Source: SXXH01 sp041165735
GTDB taxonomy: Bacteria; Planctomycetota; UBA1135; GCA-002686595
Direction of reading: 5' to 3'
DNA length: 22,713 bases
Assembly: GCA_046341775.1 (NCBI GenBank)
Contig: JBKDQQ010000032.1
Location: 1-22,713, forward strand
Shown here: positions 1-8,292 of the stretch, piece by piece
Numbering within the stretch: position 1 is the first letter of the stretch
Layout: every line of letters starts with the position of its first letter
Made by a program: the position numbers and the translations under genes
Notes under the pieces: model-generated
What the model saw: the letters and a program-made list of their open reading frames with translations, nothing else
What the model was told of the DNA's origin: nothing
Database searches by the model: none

Positions 1-15
1 GCACAAGCGGGTGTT

Positions 16-38
16 CCGGGCGCGCGTCGCGCGCCCGG
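16..38. terminator. Strong GC hairpin downstream of recG
   Basis: Positions 16-25 and 29-38 are perfectly complementary (10 bp, all G/C) around a 3-nt loop. The hairpin lies about 105 nt beyond the recG stop on the minus strand. No T tract follows on either strand, so it is not a classical intrinsic terminator. It could block exonucleases or define an RNA 3' end. The fold is seen in the sequence; the role is inferred. Confidence 0.4.
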
Positions 39-102
39 CGTGGGCCGCGACGGGCTAGGCGCGCAAGCCGCGTGCGCCGATCGCAAGCGCCGAGGATCCC
101 GC

Positions 103-143
103 GCCGACCTGGCCGAGCACAATGAAAGGGGCCAGCATCGGGA
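103..143 (-). repeat. 3'-end element, copy A (after recG)
   Basis: This is the first of three copies of a ~36-bp element with core GATGCTGGCCCC, then about 4 nt, then TTGTGC and a GGCCAGG-like end. It begins within a few bases of the recG stop codon and runs in the same direction as recG. CTGGCC and GGCCAG inside the copy are complementary across a 15-nt loop. The other copies are at 5435-5476 and 5958-5998. Its function is unknown. Confidence 0.7.
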
Positions 144-2189
144 TCACGGGACGAAAATCATCCCCCTCCCCCCCCCCGCCGCCAATCTCCTCGCCAACTC
201 GAACAAGCGCGGGTCCGCCAAAGCCGCCCCCAGCGCCCCGTCCGACACTCCCGACTGCCTCAATCCCGCGAGTTCACCCATCCCCCTTTGGCGAAGGTCC
301 TCCTCGGCGATCTGGAAGCCGTCGGAGCAGCCTTCGAGGAAGCGCAGTCGGGCGTGCGCGCTCTTGGCTCCGAAGAGCCAGCAGCGTGCCTCTTGGCCGG
401 CGCGACCAACTCGGCCGCGGAGCTGGTGCAGTTGGGCCAGGCCCAGGCGTTCGGCGCCCTCGATCACCAGCAAGTCGGCGTCGGGAACATCGAGCCCGAC
501 TTCGACCACCGTGGTGGCGACGAGGACGCGCGTGGCGCCGGACTTGAAGCGCGCCAGGGCGGAGTCGCGCTGAGCGGGATCGAGTCGGCCGTGCACGAGC
601 TCGATGCCGAAGCGCGCCAGGGGGGAGGCCAGCAAGCGGGCTTGGCGCTCGATGGCGCCCTTGGCGGGCTTGCCGGAGCCTGGCGATGCGTCGTCGGCCA
701 GGTCCTCTTCGCCGCCGACGCGCGGCACGATCCAAAACAGGCGGCCACCGCGCTCGAGCGACGCGACCAGTTCGGCTTCGACTTGCTTGCCGCCCTTGCC
801 CGTGACGAGGCGCGTCGCCACGCGCATCGGGCGCGGTCGCTCGTCGAGGATGCTCGAGTCGAGCTCGCCGTGCAGGGCCAACGCGAGCGTGCGCGGGATC
901 GGAGTCGCGGTCGTCAGGAGCGCGTGCACGTCGCGTCCCTTCTGCAGCAACCGCGAGCGTTGGGCCACTCCGAAGCGGTGTTGTTCGTCGACGACCGCCA
1001 CTTGCAGATCGCGGAACAAGGTGGAGTCGGAGAGCAGCGCGTGCGTGCCGAACACGATGCTCGCCGCGCCGGATTCGACGGCGCGCAGCGCTTCGACGCG
1101 CTCGCGCGGCTTGAGCGCGCCGGTCAGCAGCACTTGCCGCACGCCCGCCGCGGCGCACCATGCGGCGCCGACTTGCGCGTGCTGCCGCGCAAGCAGCTCC
1201 GTGGGCGCGAGGAACGCCGCTTGCGCCCCGCGCGTGGCGGCCGCGAGGCAGGCGACGAGCGCCACGGCCGTCTTTCCCGCGCCGACGTCGCCTTGCAGCA
1301 GCCGTCGCATGGGAGTGGCCTGCGCGAGGTCGCCGCGGATCTCGCCGAGGACGCGGCGTTGAGCGTTGGTCCAGCCGAAGGGCGCGAGATCCATCAGGCG
1401 CTCCCATTCGGCATCGCTCGCCTGCAGCGCGGGTGCCGAACCGGCGCGCAGCTCCCTCGCGCGCGCGACGAGGCGGCGGTGCAAGGCGATCCAATCGTCG
1501 AGGGCCACGCGGCGCCGCGCCGCTTCGAAGGTGGCGGCGTCGGCGGGCGCGTGCAAGGCGCGCAAGGCTTCGGGCAAGGCCATCAATCCGTGGCGCGAGA
1601 GCGTCTCGGCGTCGAGCTCCTCGACGGCCGCCTCGGCCACGCGCCGCGCGGCCTCCAGGCAGGCTGCTTGCAAGGCCTTCTCGCCCACGCCCTCGATCGA
1701 CGGATAGCGCGGTTGCACCGCTCCCGGAGCGAGCGGAGCCTCGAGCTTCTCGAAGCGCGCCACGAGGAACTCGCGCGCACGCTCGGCGCCGCCTGCCTCC
1801 GCGACGGACGCGCCGCGCCCGGTGGCGGCGCGCGAAACCTTCAGCGCACCTCGCACGCGCACGCGCGCTCCCACCGGATGCTGGCGCGCGAGCCACGGCT
1901 GGTTCCACGCCACCAGTTCGAGGCGCTCTCCCGCGGCGTCGACGAGCCGCAGCGCCACGCGGCTCCTGCGGCCGAAGTGCCGCAGGCTGCAGGCCTCGAC
2001 CTCGCCTTCGACCACCGCTTCGGTCCCGGGCTCCAACGCCGCGAAGGGCGTGGCCTCGAGTCCCTCGACCAGCGCGCTCGGCACGAGCCGCGCGAGGGAC
2101 TCGAGGCTCGCGTAGCCCGCCTCGCGCAGGCGCGCCTCGCGCGCGGGCCCGACGCCGGGCAGTCCGAAGGAGCTCTCTGCAGGGTTCAT
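144..2189 (-). CDS. recG: ATP-dependent DNA helicase RecG
   Basis: RecG is a superfamily 2 DNA translocase that regresses stalled forks and branch-migrates Holliday junctions. The 681-residue product is close to the family's usual length. The N-terminus carries a helix-hairpin-helix-like LPGVGPAREARL, followed by an OB-fold wedge domain. The helicase core shows Walker A GDVGAGKT (about residues 300-307), the DEQH box (401-404), TTATPIPRTLAL, and the QLRGRVGR motif VI. The C-terminal AEEDLRQRGMGELAGLRQSG matches the family end. The start is uncertain: ATG at 2189 is used because it lies just before the HhH motif, but an in-frame ATG at 2222 adds 11 residues, and neither has a clear ribosome site. 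The reading frame stays open about 1000 codons further upstream, antisense to the next genes; that is a GC-content artefact. The gene diverges from the ribonuclease-like gene at 2373. Confidence 0.95.
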   Translation of the reverse strand: MNPAESSFGLPGVGPAREARLREAGYASLESLARLVPSALVEGLEATPFAALEPGTEAVVEGEVEACSLRHFGRRSRVALRLVDAAGERLELVAWNQPWLARQHPVGARVRVRGALKVSRAATGRGASVAEAGGAERAREFLVARFEKLEAPLAPGAVQPRYPSIEGVGEKALQAACLEAARRVAEAAVEELDAETLSRHGLMALPEALRALHAPADAATFEAARRRVALDDWIALHRRLVARARELRAGSAPALQASDAEWERLMDLAPFGWTNAQRRVLGEIRGDLAQATPMRRLLQGDVGAGKTAVALVACLAAATRGAQAAFLAPTELLARQHAQVGAAWCAAAGVRQVLLTGALKPRERVEALRAVESGAASIVFGTHALLSDSTLFRDLQVAVVDEQHRFGVAQRSRLLQKGRDVHALLTTATPIPRTLALALHGELDSSILDERPRPMRVATRLVTGKGGKQVEAELVASLERGGRLFWIVPRVGGEEDLADDASPGSGKPAKGAIERQARLLASPLARFGIELVHGRLDPAQRDSALARFKSGATRVLVATTVVEVGLDVPDADLLVIEGAERLGLAQLHQLRGRVGRAGQEARCWLFGAKSAHARLRFLEGCSDGFQIAEEDLRQRGMGELAGLRQSGVSDGALGAALADPRLFELARRLAAGGGRGMIFVP

Positions 2190-2222
2190 CGATGCCGGCG
2201 CGACGGACCGCGCCTCGCCCAT

Positions 2223-2372
2223 TGTGCGCGAACGCCCTCGCGCGGCGCCACGCGCCATCCGGACGCGAGCGCGGCCCGCGGCGGGAACCGGGCGGTCCGC
2301 CGCGGCCTGCCCGGCGCGGCGCTCCGCCCGCCTCCCTTGCCCGAGACGCCTGCATCGCTCATCCTCGTTCCC
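2223..2372. promoter_or_regulatory. Divergent intergenic region, recG / beta-CASP gene
   Basis: These 150 bp separate two divergently transcribed starts, so promoters for both must lie here or overlap the flanking coding ends. The sequence is almost pure G/C, and no -35/-10 pair or strong Shine-Dalgarno motif can be recognised. The assignment rests on gene orientation only. Confidence 0.4.
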
Positions 2373-3953
2373 ATGGAACTGCGCTTCTTCGGCGCCACCG
2401 GCGGCACCACCGGCACTTGCCACATGCTCAAGGCCAACGGACGCGTCGTGCTGCTCGATTGCGGCATGTTCCAGGGTCCGCGCGCTTGGAGCCGGATGAA
2501 GAACGCCGAGTTCCACTTCGAGGCGCAGCGCATCGACGCGGTGGTGCAGTCGCACGCGCACGTGGACCACTCGGGCAAGCTGCCGATGCTGACGCGGCAC
2601 GGCTTCAAGGGCGCGATCCACGCCACGCCGGCGACGCGCGACTTGTGCGACGCGCTGCTGCACGACACGGCCAAGATCCTCGCCGCCGACGCGCGCTTCC
2701 TCAACGAGGAGAGGCGCCGCGCGGACGAGGCCCGGTCGCAACGCAAGCACGGGGACGAGCGCAGGCGCGGCCACGAAGAGGAACGCGCGGCGCTGCGGCG
2801 CGGTCGCAAGCATCGTGGGGACAAGCGACCGGCTGGCGGCCCGCGGCGCGAGCGCGACGGGCTCGACGACGACTTCGACTGGAGCGAGCACGCCGAGCTC
2901 GACCTGCCGCAGGAGGAGATCCTGCCCCTGTACCTGGACGCGGACGTGGACGAGGCGCTCGCGAGGTTCGAGCAGCATCCCTACCACGAGTGGTTCGAGC
3001 CCGTGCCGGGCATGCGGTTCCGCTTCCACGACGCGGGCCACATCCTCGGATCGGCATGGGTCGAGGCGCGCATCGAGGACGGGGCGCGCACGCACCGACT
3101 GGTCTTCACCGGCGACTACGGCAGGAAGGGCGCGCCGATCCTGCGCGATCCCGAGCCGCTGCTGCCGGCGGACATCTACATCAGCGAGAGCACGTACGGG
3201 GATCGCCTGCACGAGCCGTTCTCCGACATGGAGTCGCAGCTCGCCGCCGCCGTCGGGCGGCTGCACGCGCGCGGTCGCGGCAAGTTGATCATCCCCGCCT
3301 TCGCCGTGGGCCGCACGCAGCACCTCCTGTACGCATTCGCCAAGCTGGTGCACGAGGGCCGCATGGCTCCGATCGACATCGTGGTCGACTCGCCGCTCGC
3401 CACGCGCGCCACTCGCATCGTCCTCGACCATCCGGAGTGCTTCGACGCCGAAGCCTTGGAGCAGTGGCGTCGCTACCAGCATGAAGGAGCATTCCGCGGC
3501 CGCGTGCGCTTCGTCGAATCGGTGGAGGAGAGCAAGGCCCTCAACCGGGATGCGCGCCCGGTGGTCGTCCTCTCCGCCTCCGGCATGATGGAATCGGGTC
3601 GCGTGCTGCACCACCTCCTGTGGAACCTGGAGAAGGAGGAGACCGAGGTGCTCGTCGTCGGCTTCCAGGCGCGCGGCACGCTCGGCAGGCGCCTCGTCGA
3701 CGGCGAGCGCGAAGTGCGCGTGCTCGGTCGCCAGGTCGAAGTGGCCGCGCGCATCACGACCATGCTCGGCTTCTCGGCGCACGCGGACCGCCAAGGACTG
3801 CTCGACGCCCTGCTGCCGCATGCCGCCGAGGCGCGCCAGCTCTTCCTCGTGCACGGCGAAGCCCCGGAGCGCGATTCGCTGGCCGAGGCCTGCGAGCTGG
3901 GCGGCTTCAAGCACGTGCTGAAGCCGATGGACTCGTCGCCGTTCCGGGTCTGA
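2373..3953 (+). CDS. MBL-fold / beta-CASP RNA-processing exonuclease-like protein
   Basis: This 526-residue protein belongs to the metallo-beta-lactamase beta-CASP group related to CPSF73, which includes bacterial RNA-degrading nucleases. The zinc motif HAHVDHSG carries H61, H63, D65 and H66. Further ligand motifs are DAGHILGSAW, FTGDYGR and FSAHADRQG. Beta-CASP signatures IIPAFAVGRTQHLLYAF, DSPLATRAT and SASGMMESGRVLHHL follow in order. Between the AKILAADARFLNE stretch and PLYLDADVDEAL (about residues 110-190) there is a long, highly charged Arg/Glu/Lys-rich insertion, where typical homologues have a short loop. The ATG at 2373 directly precedes the first beta strand ELRFFGATGG. No Shine-Dalgarno is evident. 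The substrate is probably RNA from the family; this particular member's target is not visible. Confidence 0.9.
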   Translation: MELRFFGATGGTTGTCHMLKANGRVVLLDCGMFQGPRAWSRMKNAEFHFEAQRIDAVVQSHAHVDHSGKLPMLTRHGFKGAIHATPATRDLCDALLHDTAKILAADARFLNEERRRADEARSQRKHGDERRRGHEEERAALRRGRKHRGDKRPAGGPRRERDGLDDDFDWSEHAELDLPQEEILPLYLDADVDEALARFEQHPYHEWFEPVPGMRFRFHDAGHILGSAWVEARIEDGARTHRLVFTGDYGRKGAPILRDPEPLLPADIYISESTYGDRLHEPFSDMESQLAAAVGRLHARGRGKLIIPAFAVGRTQHLLYAFAKLVHEGRMAPIDIVVDSPLATRATRIVLDHPECFDAEALEQWRRYQHEGAFRGRVRFVESVEESKALNRDARPVVVLSASGMMESGRVLHHLLWNLEKEETEVLVVGFQARGTLGRRLVDGEREVRVLGRQVEVAARITTMLGFSAHADRQGLLDALLPHAAEARQLFLVHGEAPERDSLAEACELGGFKHVLKPMDSSPFRV

Positions 3954-3977
3954 ACCGGGATCGCGCCTGGTCGCCGA

Positions 3978-3999
3978 GCGCGCCTTTTTTTCGGCGCGC
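3978..3999. other. T-loop hairpin between beta-CASP gene and mgtE
   Basis: GCGCGCC at 3978-3984 pairs perfectly with GGCGCGC at 3993-3999 around the loop TTTTTTTC. The T run lies in the loop and not after the stem, so it does not look like a standard terminator. It lies 25 nt after the ribonuclease stop and about 50 nt before mgtE. It may mark a transcript 3' end or a protein-binding stem-loop. Confidence 0.4.
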
Positions 4000-4031
4000 G
4001 GCCCCTTCGCCCTTCCACGGCGGCGCGGTAC

Positions 4032-4038
4032 AAGGAGG
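4032..4038 (+). promoter_or_regulatory. Strong Shine-Dalgarno of mgtE
   Basis: AAGGAGG sits 11 nt before the ATG at 4050. It is the clearest ribosome-binding site in the window and fixes the start. Most other genes here lack one. Confidence 0.8.
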
Positions 4039-4049
4039 CGAGGCGAGCC

Positions 4050-5405
4050 ATGGAGCAAGGGACGGAGGACACGTTGTACGAGGCGCGCGTCGCGTTGGAC
4101 GACCTGCGCGACGCGTGGTCGCTGCTCGATCCCGAGGAGCGCATCGACGCGTTCCAGAGCCTCAAGACGGGCGAGGCGGAGGAGTTCTTCCTCGCCCTCT
4201 CGAGCAGCGACCAGGCGCAGATCCTCGCCGGATTGCCGCAGCTCCAGCGACAGCTGTGGGCGCGTTCGCTGGCGCCCGACGACCTGGCGGACCTCGTGCA
4301 GGCCATGCCCGAGGACCAGCGCGGCGCGCTGATCGCGCTGCTCGACGAGCCCACGCGCCGCGAACTCGTGGCGCTGCTCGCCTACGAGGAGGACGAGGCG
4401 GGCGGCCTGATGAACACGCGCTACGGGCGGTTGCGGCCCGAGATGAGCGTGGACGAGGCGATCACCTACCTGCGCAAGCAGACACCCGAGCGCGTCGAGA
4501 GCATCTACTACGCGTACGTGCTGGACCAGCAGTCGCATCTCCTCGGCGTCGTCTCCTTCCGCCAGCTGATCATGGCCAAGGGCAGCGCGAAGGTGTCCGA
4601 GGTCATGACCACGGACCTCGTCACCGTGCCCGACGAGATGGACCAGGAGGCCGTCTCGCGACTCTTCGCCCAGCACAGCTTCCTGTCGCTGCCCGTGCTC
4701 GACCAGCAGGGCCGGATGAAGGGCGTGGTCACCGCCGACGACATCGTCGACGTCGTGCGCGAGGAAGCCACCGAGGACATCCAGAAGATCGGCGGCACGA
4801 CCGCACTCGAGGCGCCCTATCTCGAGGTGCGCTTCGTCGACATGATCAGGGCGCGCGCCGTGTGGCTGGTCGTCCTCTTCATCGGCTCGATGCTGACGAT
4901 CAGCGCCATCCGCGCCTTCGAGGGCGAGCTGGCGCGCGCGTCCGTGCTGACCGCGTTCATCGCCATGATCATCAGCTCCGGCGGCAACTGCGGCAGCCAA
5001 GCCTCGACCCTCGTCATCCGCGCCATGGCCTTGGGCGAGGTGAAGATGCGCGATTGGTGGCGCGTGTTCCTGCGCGAAGCGAGCGCCGGCCTGGTGCTCG
5101 GCGGCATCCTCGCGCTGCTGGGACTGCTGCGCGTGGTCGTCTGGCACCACTCCTTCGCGGACGAGGACGGCAGCCCCTACTACGGCGACCACTACTTGCT
5201 CATCGGCCTGACGGTCGCCGCCGCGGTGGTGGGAGTCGCCCTGTGGGGCACCTTGGTCGGGGCGCTCCTGCCGTTCCTGTTGAAGCGCCTGGGCTTCGAC
5301 CCTGCGAGCGCGTCGGCCCCGCTGGTCGCGACGTTGTCGGACGTGACGGGGATCCTGATCTTCTTCACCGTGGCGACCACGGTGCTGTCGGGAACGCTGC
5401 TCTGA
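4050..5405 (+). CDS. mgtE: Magnesium transporter MgtE
   Basis: This is a 451-residue inner-membrane Mg2+ channel/transporter of normal family length. The cytosolic N domain (residues 1 to ~125) is a superhelix rich in acidic residues, ending in EEDEAGGLMNTRYGRL, the family's EDAGGLM-type linker. Two CBS domains follow (about 130-255: SYGVVSFRQL-like and VVTADDIVDVVREEATED regions), which gate the pore by sensing Mg2+. A connecting helix leads to the membrane part (about 265-451), with the signature GGNCGSQASTLVIRAMALGEV; most homologues have Ala where this one has Cys. The gene is alone, 96 nt after the ribonuclease gene, and has a strong Shine-Dalgarno. It is convergent with the lipoprotein gene ending at 5999. 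No Mg2+-sensing leader can be seen in the short upstream gap. Confidence 0.95.
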   Translation: MEQGTEDTLYEARVALDDLRDAWSLLDPEERIDAFQSLKTGEAEEFFLALSSSDQAQILAGLPQLQRQLWARSLAPDDLADLVQAMPEDQRGALIALLDEPTRRELVALLAYEEDEAGGLMNTRYGRLRPEMSVDEAITYLRKQTPERVESIYYAYVLDQQSHLLGVVSFRQLIMAKGSAKVSEVMTTDLVTVPDEMDQEAVSRLFAQHSFLSLPVLDQQGRMKGVVTADDIVDVVREEATEDIQKIGGTTALEAPYLEVRFVDMIRARAVWLVVLFIGSMLTISAIRAFEGELARASVLTAFIAMIISSGGNCGSQASTLVIRAMALGEVKMRDWWRVFLREASAGLVLGGILALLGLLRVVVWHHSFADEDGSPYYGDHYLLIGLTVAAAVVGVALWGTLVGALLPFLLKRLGFDPASASAPLVATLSDVTGILIFFTVATTVLSGTLL

Positions 5406-5434
5406 TCACCTGCGGGATGTCGGGGGCCGCTCGT

Positions 5435-5476
5435 GGGGATGCTGGCCCCGTTCATTGTGCGCGGCCAGGTCCGCGG
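5435..5476 (+). repeat. 3'-end element, copy B (after mgtE)
   Basis: This copy starts about 30 nt after the mgtE stop, in the sense orientation. It shares GATGCTGGCCCC, ATTGTGC and GGCCAGGTC with copy A. CTGGCC and GGCCAG can form a 6-bp stem over 15 nt. The first bases GGGG can also pair with CCCC of the core. Confidence 0.75.
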
Positions 5477-5957
5477 TTCACGGGTCCCGCGCATTCGGCA
5501 GGTTCGAGCGCCTGTCTGGCTCGGTTCGCGCGACCGGGGTTGCGCAGGCGCCTCGCGCCAAGCCACTCCGAGGGCACCGAGGGATTCGAGGGCATGCACG
5601 ACCCCCGCGGTCGCATGGACCTTTCCACTTGGTCGATCAGGTTCTCTCCTGCGAACGGCTCCTTGCCGCGAAAGCGTGCGGCGATCGCTGTCGGCCACCA
5701 GACCCATGGCCTGGCGACTCGGGCCTGACCGCGGCAGATCCGCCCTCCATCCGGGCGCTCACGGCGCCGGCGGAGCGCCGCGCAGCGCGAACCAAGCCGG
5801 GAAGCACGGCCCCTTCCACACGCAGGAACCACGACCGCCCGGCCGCTCCAGGCCACGGGCCGGTGGCGGATGCGCGACCTGCTCCAAAGGACTGGACTCG
5901 CGGCGAGCCCGTGCCTGCAGCAGGATTCGCGCGTTTCTCCGCATTCCGGCGTCACCC

Positions 5958-5998
5958 CTGCGCCAAGTCGCGCACAACGATCGGGGCCAGCATCCCTG
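5958..5998 (-). repeat. 3'-end element, copy C (after GH113-like gene)
   Basis: This third copy starts 2 nt after the TAG stop at 5999-6001, in the same direction as that gene. The core GGGATGCTGGCCCCG and TTGTGCGCG are kept, but the distal arm reads GACTTGG instead of GGCCAGG, so the long stem seen in A and B is not preserved here. Confidence 0.7.
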
Positions 5999-8164
5999 CT
6001 ACCTGCCGCACACCGCCCTGTACACCGCCCTCTCCGCCTCCGCGTCCTCCACCGCCACCTCGCGCACCGTCCGTTCCCCCGCCCCCGGATCCACCGGCAA
6101 CCGCCACGCCACCATCCCCGCGTACGCCGGGTCGGCATCCCAGGCGCGGGCCAGGCGTTCGAAGTCGTTCCATTGCCGGGCCTGCCAACCGGGGGCGCCG
6201 CGTTCGAAGCCCACACGCGTGAGCCACAAGGGCTTGCCCGCGTCGCGCGCGGCGGCAAGGGCCTGGTCGACCTGCCAGATGGCGTCGCTCTCGATGAAGG
6301 CGCGGATGGTCTGGTCGCGGCCTTCGGGACGAGTGTCGAGGTCCGGGAAGAGGGCGTAGGAGACGCGGTCCAGATCGCTCCAGAATCCGATCGCGGCGAC
6401 CTCGCGGGGATCGGCGGCCGTGTACGTCAGCAAGCCTCCGAAGCCGGCGCGCGCGCGCGCGATGACGCGACGCCAACCTTCGGTCTTCCAGCGCGGCTCG
6501 TCGGCGGGCGCGGCGGGGCTGGAGGGCGATTGCATGGTGATCTGGGGCGTGGCGTTGGCGATCGACAGCGAGTTGGCGCCGGCCAGTTGGGCGAGCAGCG
6601 CCGCGTGCTCGACGAGCACGGCGATGCCGTCGTACACCGCGGCCCAGCTCTCCGCGTCGTGCGCGGCGGTCGCGCCGATGCGCGGTCCGGAGTCCGTCGC
6701 CACCAACGTGAGGTCGAAGTGCACGCCCATGCCGCGGGCGCGCGCGGCCCGCGTGGCGGCCCACACCGTCGCGTCCCCCTCCGCGCAGCCGAGCTCCAGA
6801 TCGGAGCGTCGCCCCCCCTCGGCGCCGGTCGCGGGCACGAGGGCCAGCGTCAGGGGCAGCGAGACGGTGGAGATGCCGGCGCGCTGCAGTTCGTCGAGGC
6901 GCGCCAGCCAGGCGCGCGAAGCAGGCATCCGTCCCGCGTCGCGCGGCGCGTGGGCGAGCGCGGCGCCGAAGCGCAGCAGGGCGGGTTCGATGCGCAACGC
7001 TTCGTCGAGGTTCGGGAGCAGGTGCGCTTGCGCCGAGGCGCGGGCGGCGAGCCAGGCGCGCCATTCGGACGCGAGTCGCGCGTCGGCGGGGTCGAGGCGC
7101 GACTCGCCGCGCCACAGCCGCACGAGTTCGAAGTCGCCTTGCCGCTCGCGCAGGTGCCGCAGGAGCAGCGCGCGCAGTGGGGCCACGACGTGGCGCGAGC
7201 GGCGCCGCGCGGCGTGCTCGTCGACCAGCGCGGCGAGATCCGGCAAGGGCGCGAGCCGCGCGAGCCGCGCCGCCCATCGCTCCAGGGGCTCGCCGTGCCA
7301 CGCGTCGGCCGCGTCGACGGCCGCGGCCTCGGCGATCCAATCGACGCGCGGCGCGCCCAGCACGGAGCGCAGCGCCACCAACGCCACCGCCGCCCCGCCA
7401 TCGTCGGCGACGCCCGAGACGAGGCACATGGCGTGGTTGGACGCCGGGGACGCGAAGCCGAGGCGCTGCACCTCGCCGGCGCGCGAGAGATCCTCGCTGC
7501 GCGTCGTCAGGTCCACGAGCACCGGCGGCATCTCGGCCATGCCGCACCACGCCATCGCGCGTCGCCGCGCTTCCGCCATGCGGAAGGCCGACTGCTCGAG
7601 CTCGCCCGGCTTGAAGTCGCCGCCGATGCGCACGTTCTCGAGTCCCGCGAGCGGGCCGTGCGGCTGCAGCTTGCCCGTGCCGTAGTAGCGCTCGAGCGAC
7701 GAGCGCACGATGCGCTCGGGGTCCACGCCGCCGTCGGCGCGCAGCGGCGCCTCCAGCGCGATCCCGTCCTGCCGCCAGATGCGGAGGAACGGCTTGCGGG
7801 CGGCGACGTGGTCGCGCTCGCGCCAAGCGATGGCGTCGGGATGGTTGCCATGCAGCACGGCGACGAGCCGTCGCCCGTCGCGCGGATCGGGCAGCGTGGC
7901 CGCCAGCACATCCTCCTTGAGGCCGAACTCCCGGCCCTGCCAGCGGAACAGCGGCCCGGCCGGGCCAGCGTCCACCTCCACGCCGATGCGCCGCAGGAGG
8001 TCCGCGCGCAGCTCGCCCACGGCGAGCGTGGGCTCCGCGCCCATGGAAGGACCAGGTTGGCGCGAGCACGCGGGCGCGAGGAGGGCGGTGCAGAGCACCA
8101 CGCACAGCGACGCGACGCGCGGACCGCGCGCGCGCCGGACGAGCGACGGCGAGCTCCGCCTCAT
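5999..8164 (-). CDS. Lipoprotein with GH113-like TIM barrel, likely non-catalytic
   Basis: This 721-residue exported protein has a basic N-terminus, then the hydrophobic segment VASLCVVLCTALLAPAC with a lipobox-like cysteine at C33. The C-terminal ~300 residues resemble the GH113 (mannanase-type, GTA TIM) barrel: RGMGVHFDLTL, VIARARAGFGGLLTYTA, IGFWSDLDRVSYALFPDL and GKPLWLTRVGF occur in the family's order. The two family catalytic glutamates seem absent. The SIGNEL-type strand reads SIANAT (A538), and the TEVGY-type strand reads TRVGF (R650). The protein may therefore bind sugars or be a scaffold without hydrolysing. Residues ~60-400 match no domain I recognise. The ATG at 8164 is chosen because it precedes the signal peptide; a longer frame to 8287 adds 41 unlikely residues. 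It diverges from the phospholipase-like gene at 8293. Confidence 0.75.
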   Translation of the reverse strand: MRRSSPSLVRRARGPRVASLCVVLCTALLAPACSRQPGPSMGAEPTLAVGELRADLLRRIGVEVDAGPAGPLFRWQGREFGLKEDVLAATLPDPRDGRRLVAVLHGNHPDAIAWRERDHVAARKPFLRIWRQDGIALEAPLRADGGVDPERIVRSSLERYYGTGKLQPHGPLAGLENVRIGGDFKPGELEQSAFRMAEARRRAMAWCGMAEMPPVLVDLTTRSEDLSRAGEVQRLGFASPASNHAMCLVSGVADDGGAAVALVALRSVLGAPRVDWIAEAAAVDAADAWHGEPLERWAARLARLAPLPDLAALVDEHAARRRSRHVVAPLRALLLRHLRERQGDFELVRLWRGESRLDPADARLASEWRAWLAARASAQAHLLPNLDEALRIEPALLRFGAALAHAPRDAGRMPASRAWLARLDELQRAGISTVSLPLTLALVPATGAEGGRRSDLELGCAEGDATVWAATRAARARGMGVHFDLTLVATDSGPRIGATAAHDAESWAAVYDGIAVLVEHAALLAQLAGANSLSIANATPQITMQSPSSPAAPADEPRWKTEGWRRVIARARAGFGGLLTYTAADPREVAAIGFWSDLDRVSYALFPDLDTRPEGRDQTIRAFIESDAIWQVDQALAAARDAGKPLWLTRVGFERGAPGWQARQWNDFERLARAWDADPAYAGMVAWRLPVDPGAGERTVREVAVEDAEAERAVYRAVCGR

Positions 8165-8292
8165 GCGAGACGACCAGGCCCGCGGACGGGAGGCGCGGGA
8201 GGAGCGGCGTGGTGGAACATGCTTGGCGCGCGGATCCACGGGTATCCTAGGGATGGCCGATGCGGCTGCAAGGGCCGCGCGCCGCACCCTAG

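Larger units (their letters stand above)
5406..5998. other. 593-bp convergent intergenic region
   Basis: This region lies between the 3' ends of mgtE (plus) and the GH113-like lipoprotein gene (minus). I see no convincing coding sequence and no tRNA-like structure. Its recognisable content is two inward-facing copies of the 3'-end element, at 5435-5476 (plus) and 5958-5998 (minus), one at each gene end. Confidence 0.5.

Noticed and set aside
2218..2231. Fourth copy of the 3'-end element
   Set aside because: Only ATTGTGCGCG matches; the GATGCTGGCCCC core is absent and it lies at a gene start.
3978..3999. Hairpin with T run as an intrinsic terminator
   Set aside because: The T run is the loop, not a tail after the stem; kept only as a hairpin.
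2190..5192. About 1000 codons of open minus-strand frame continuous with recG
   Set aside because: It is antisense to the beta-CASP and mgtE genes, has repetitive Arg/His/Leu/Val composition and no domain; high GC removes stop codons.
5435..5476. 3'-end element as a sigma-54 promoter
   Set aside because: TGGC and TTGTGC resemble the -24/-12 boxes, but the GG-to-GC spacing does not fit, and all copies lie after stop codons pointing away from any start.
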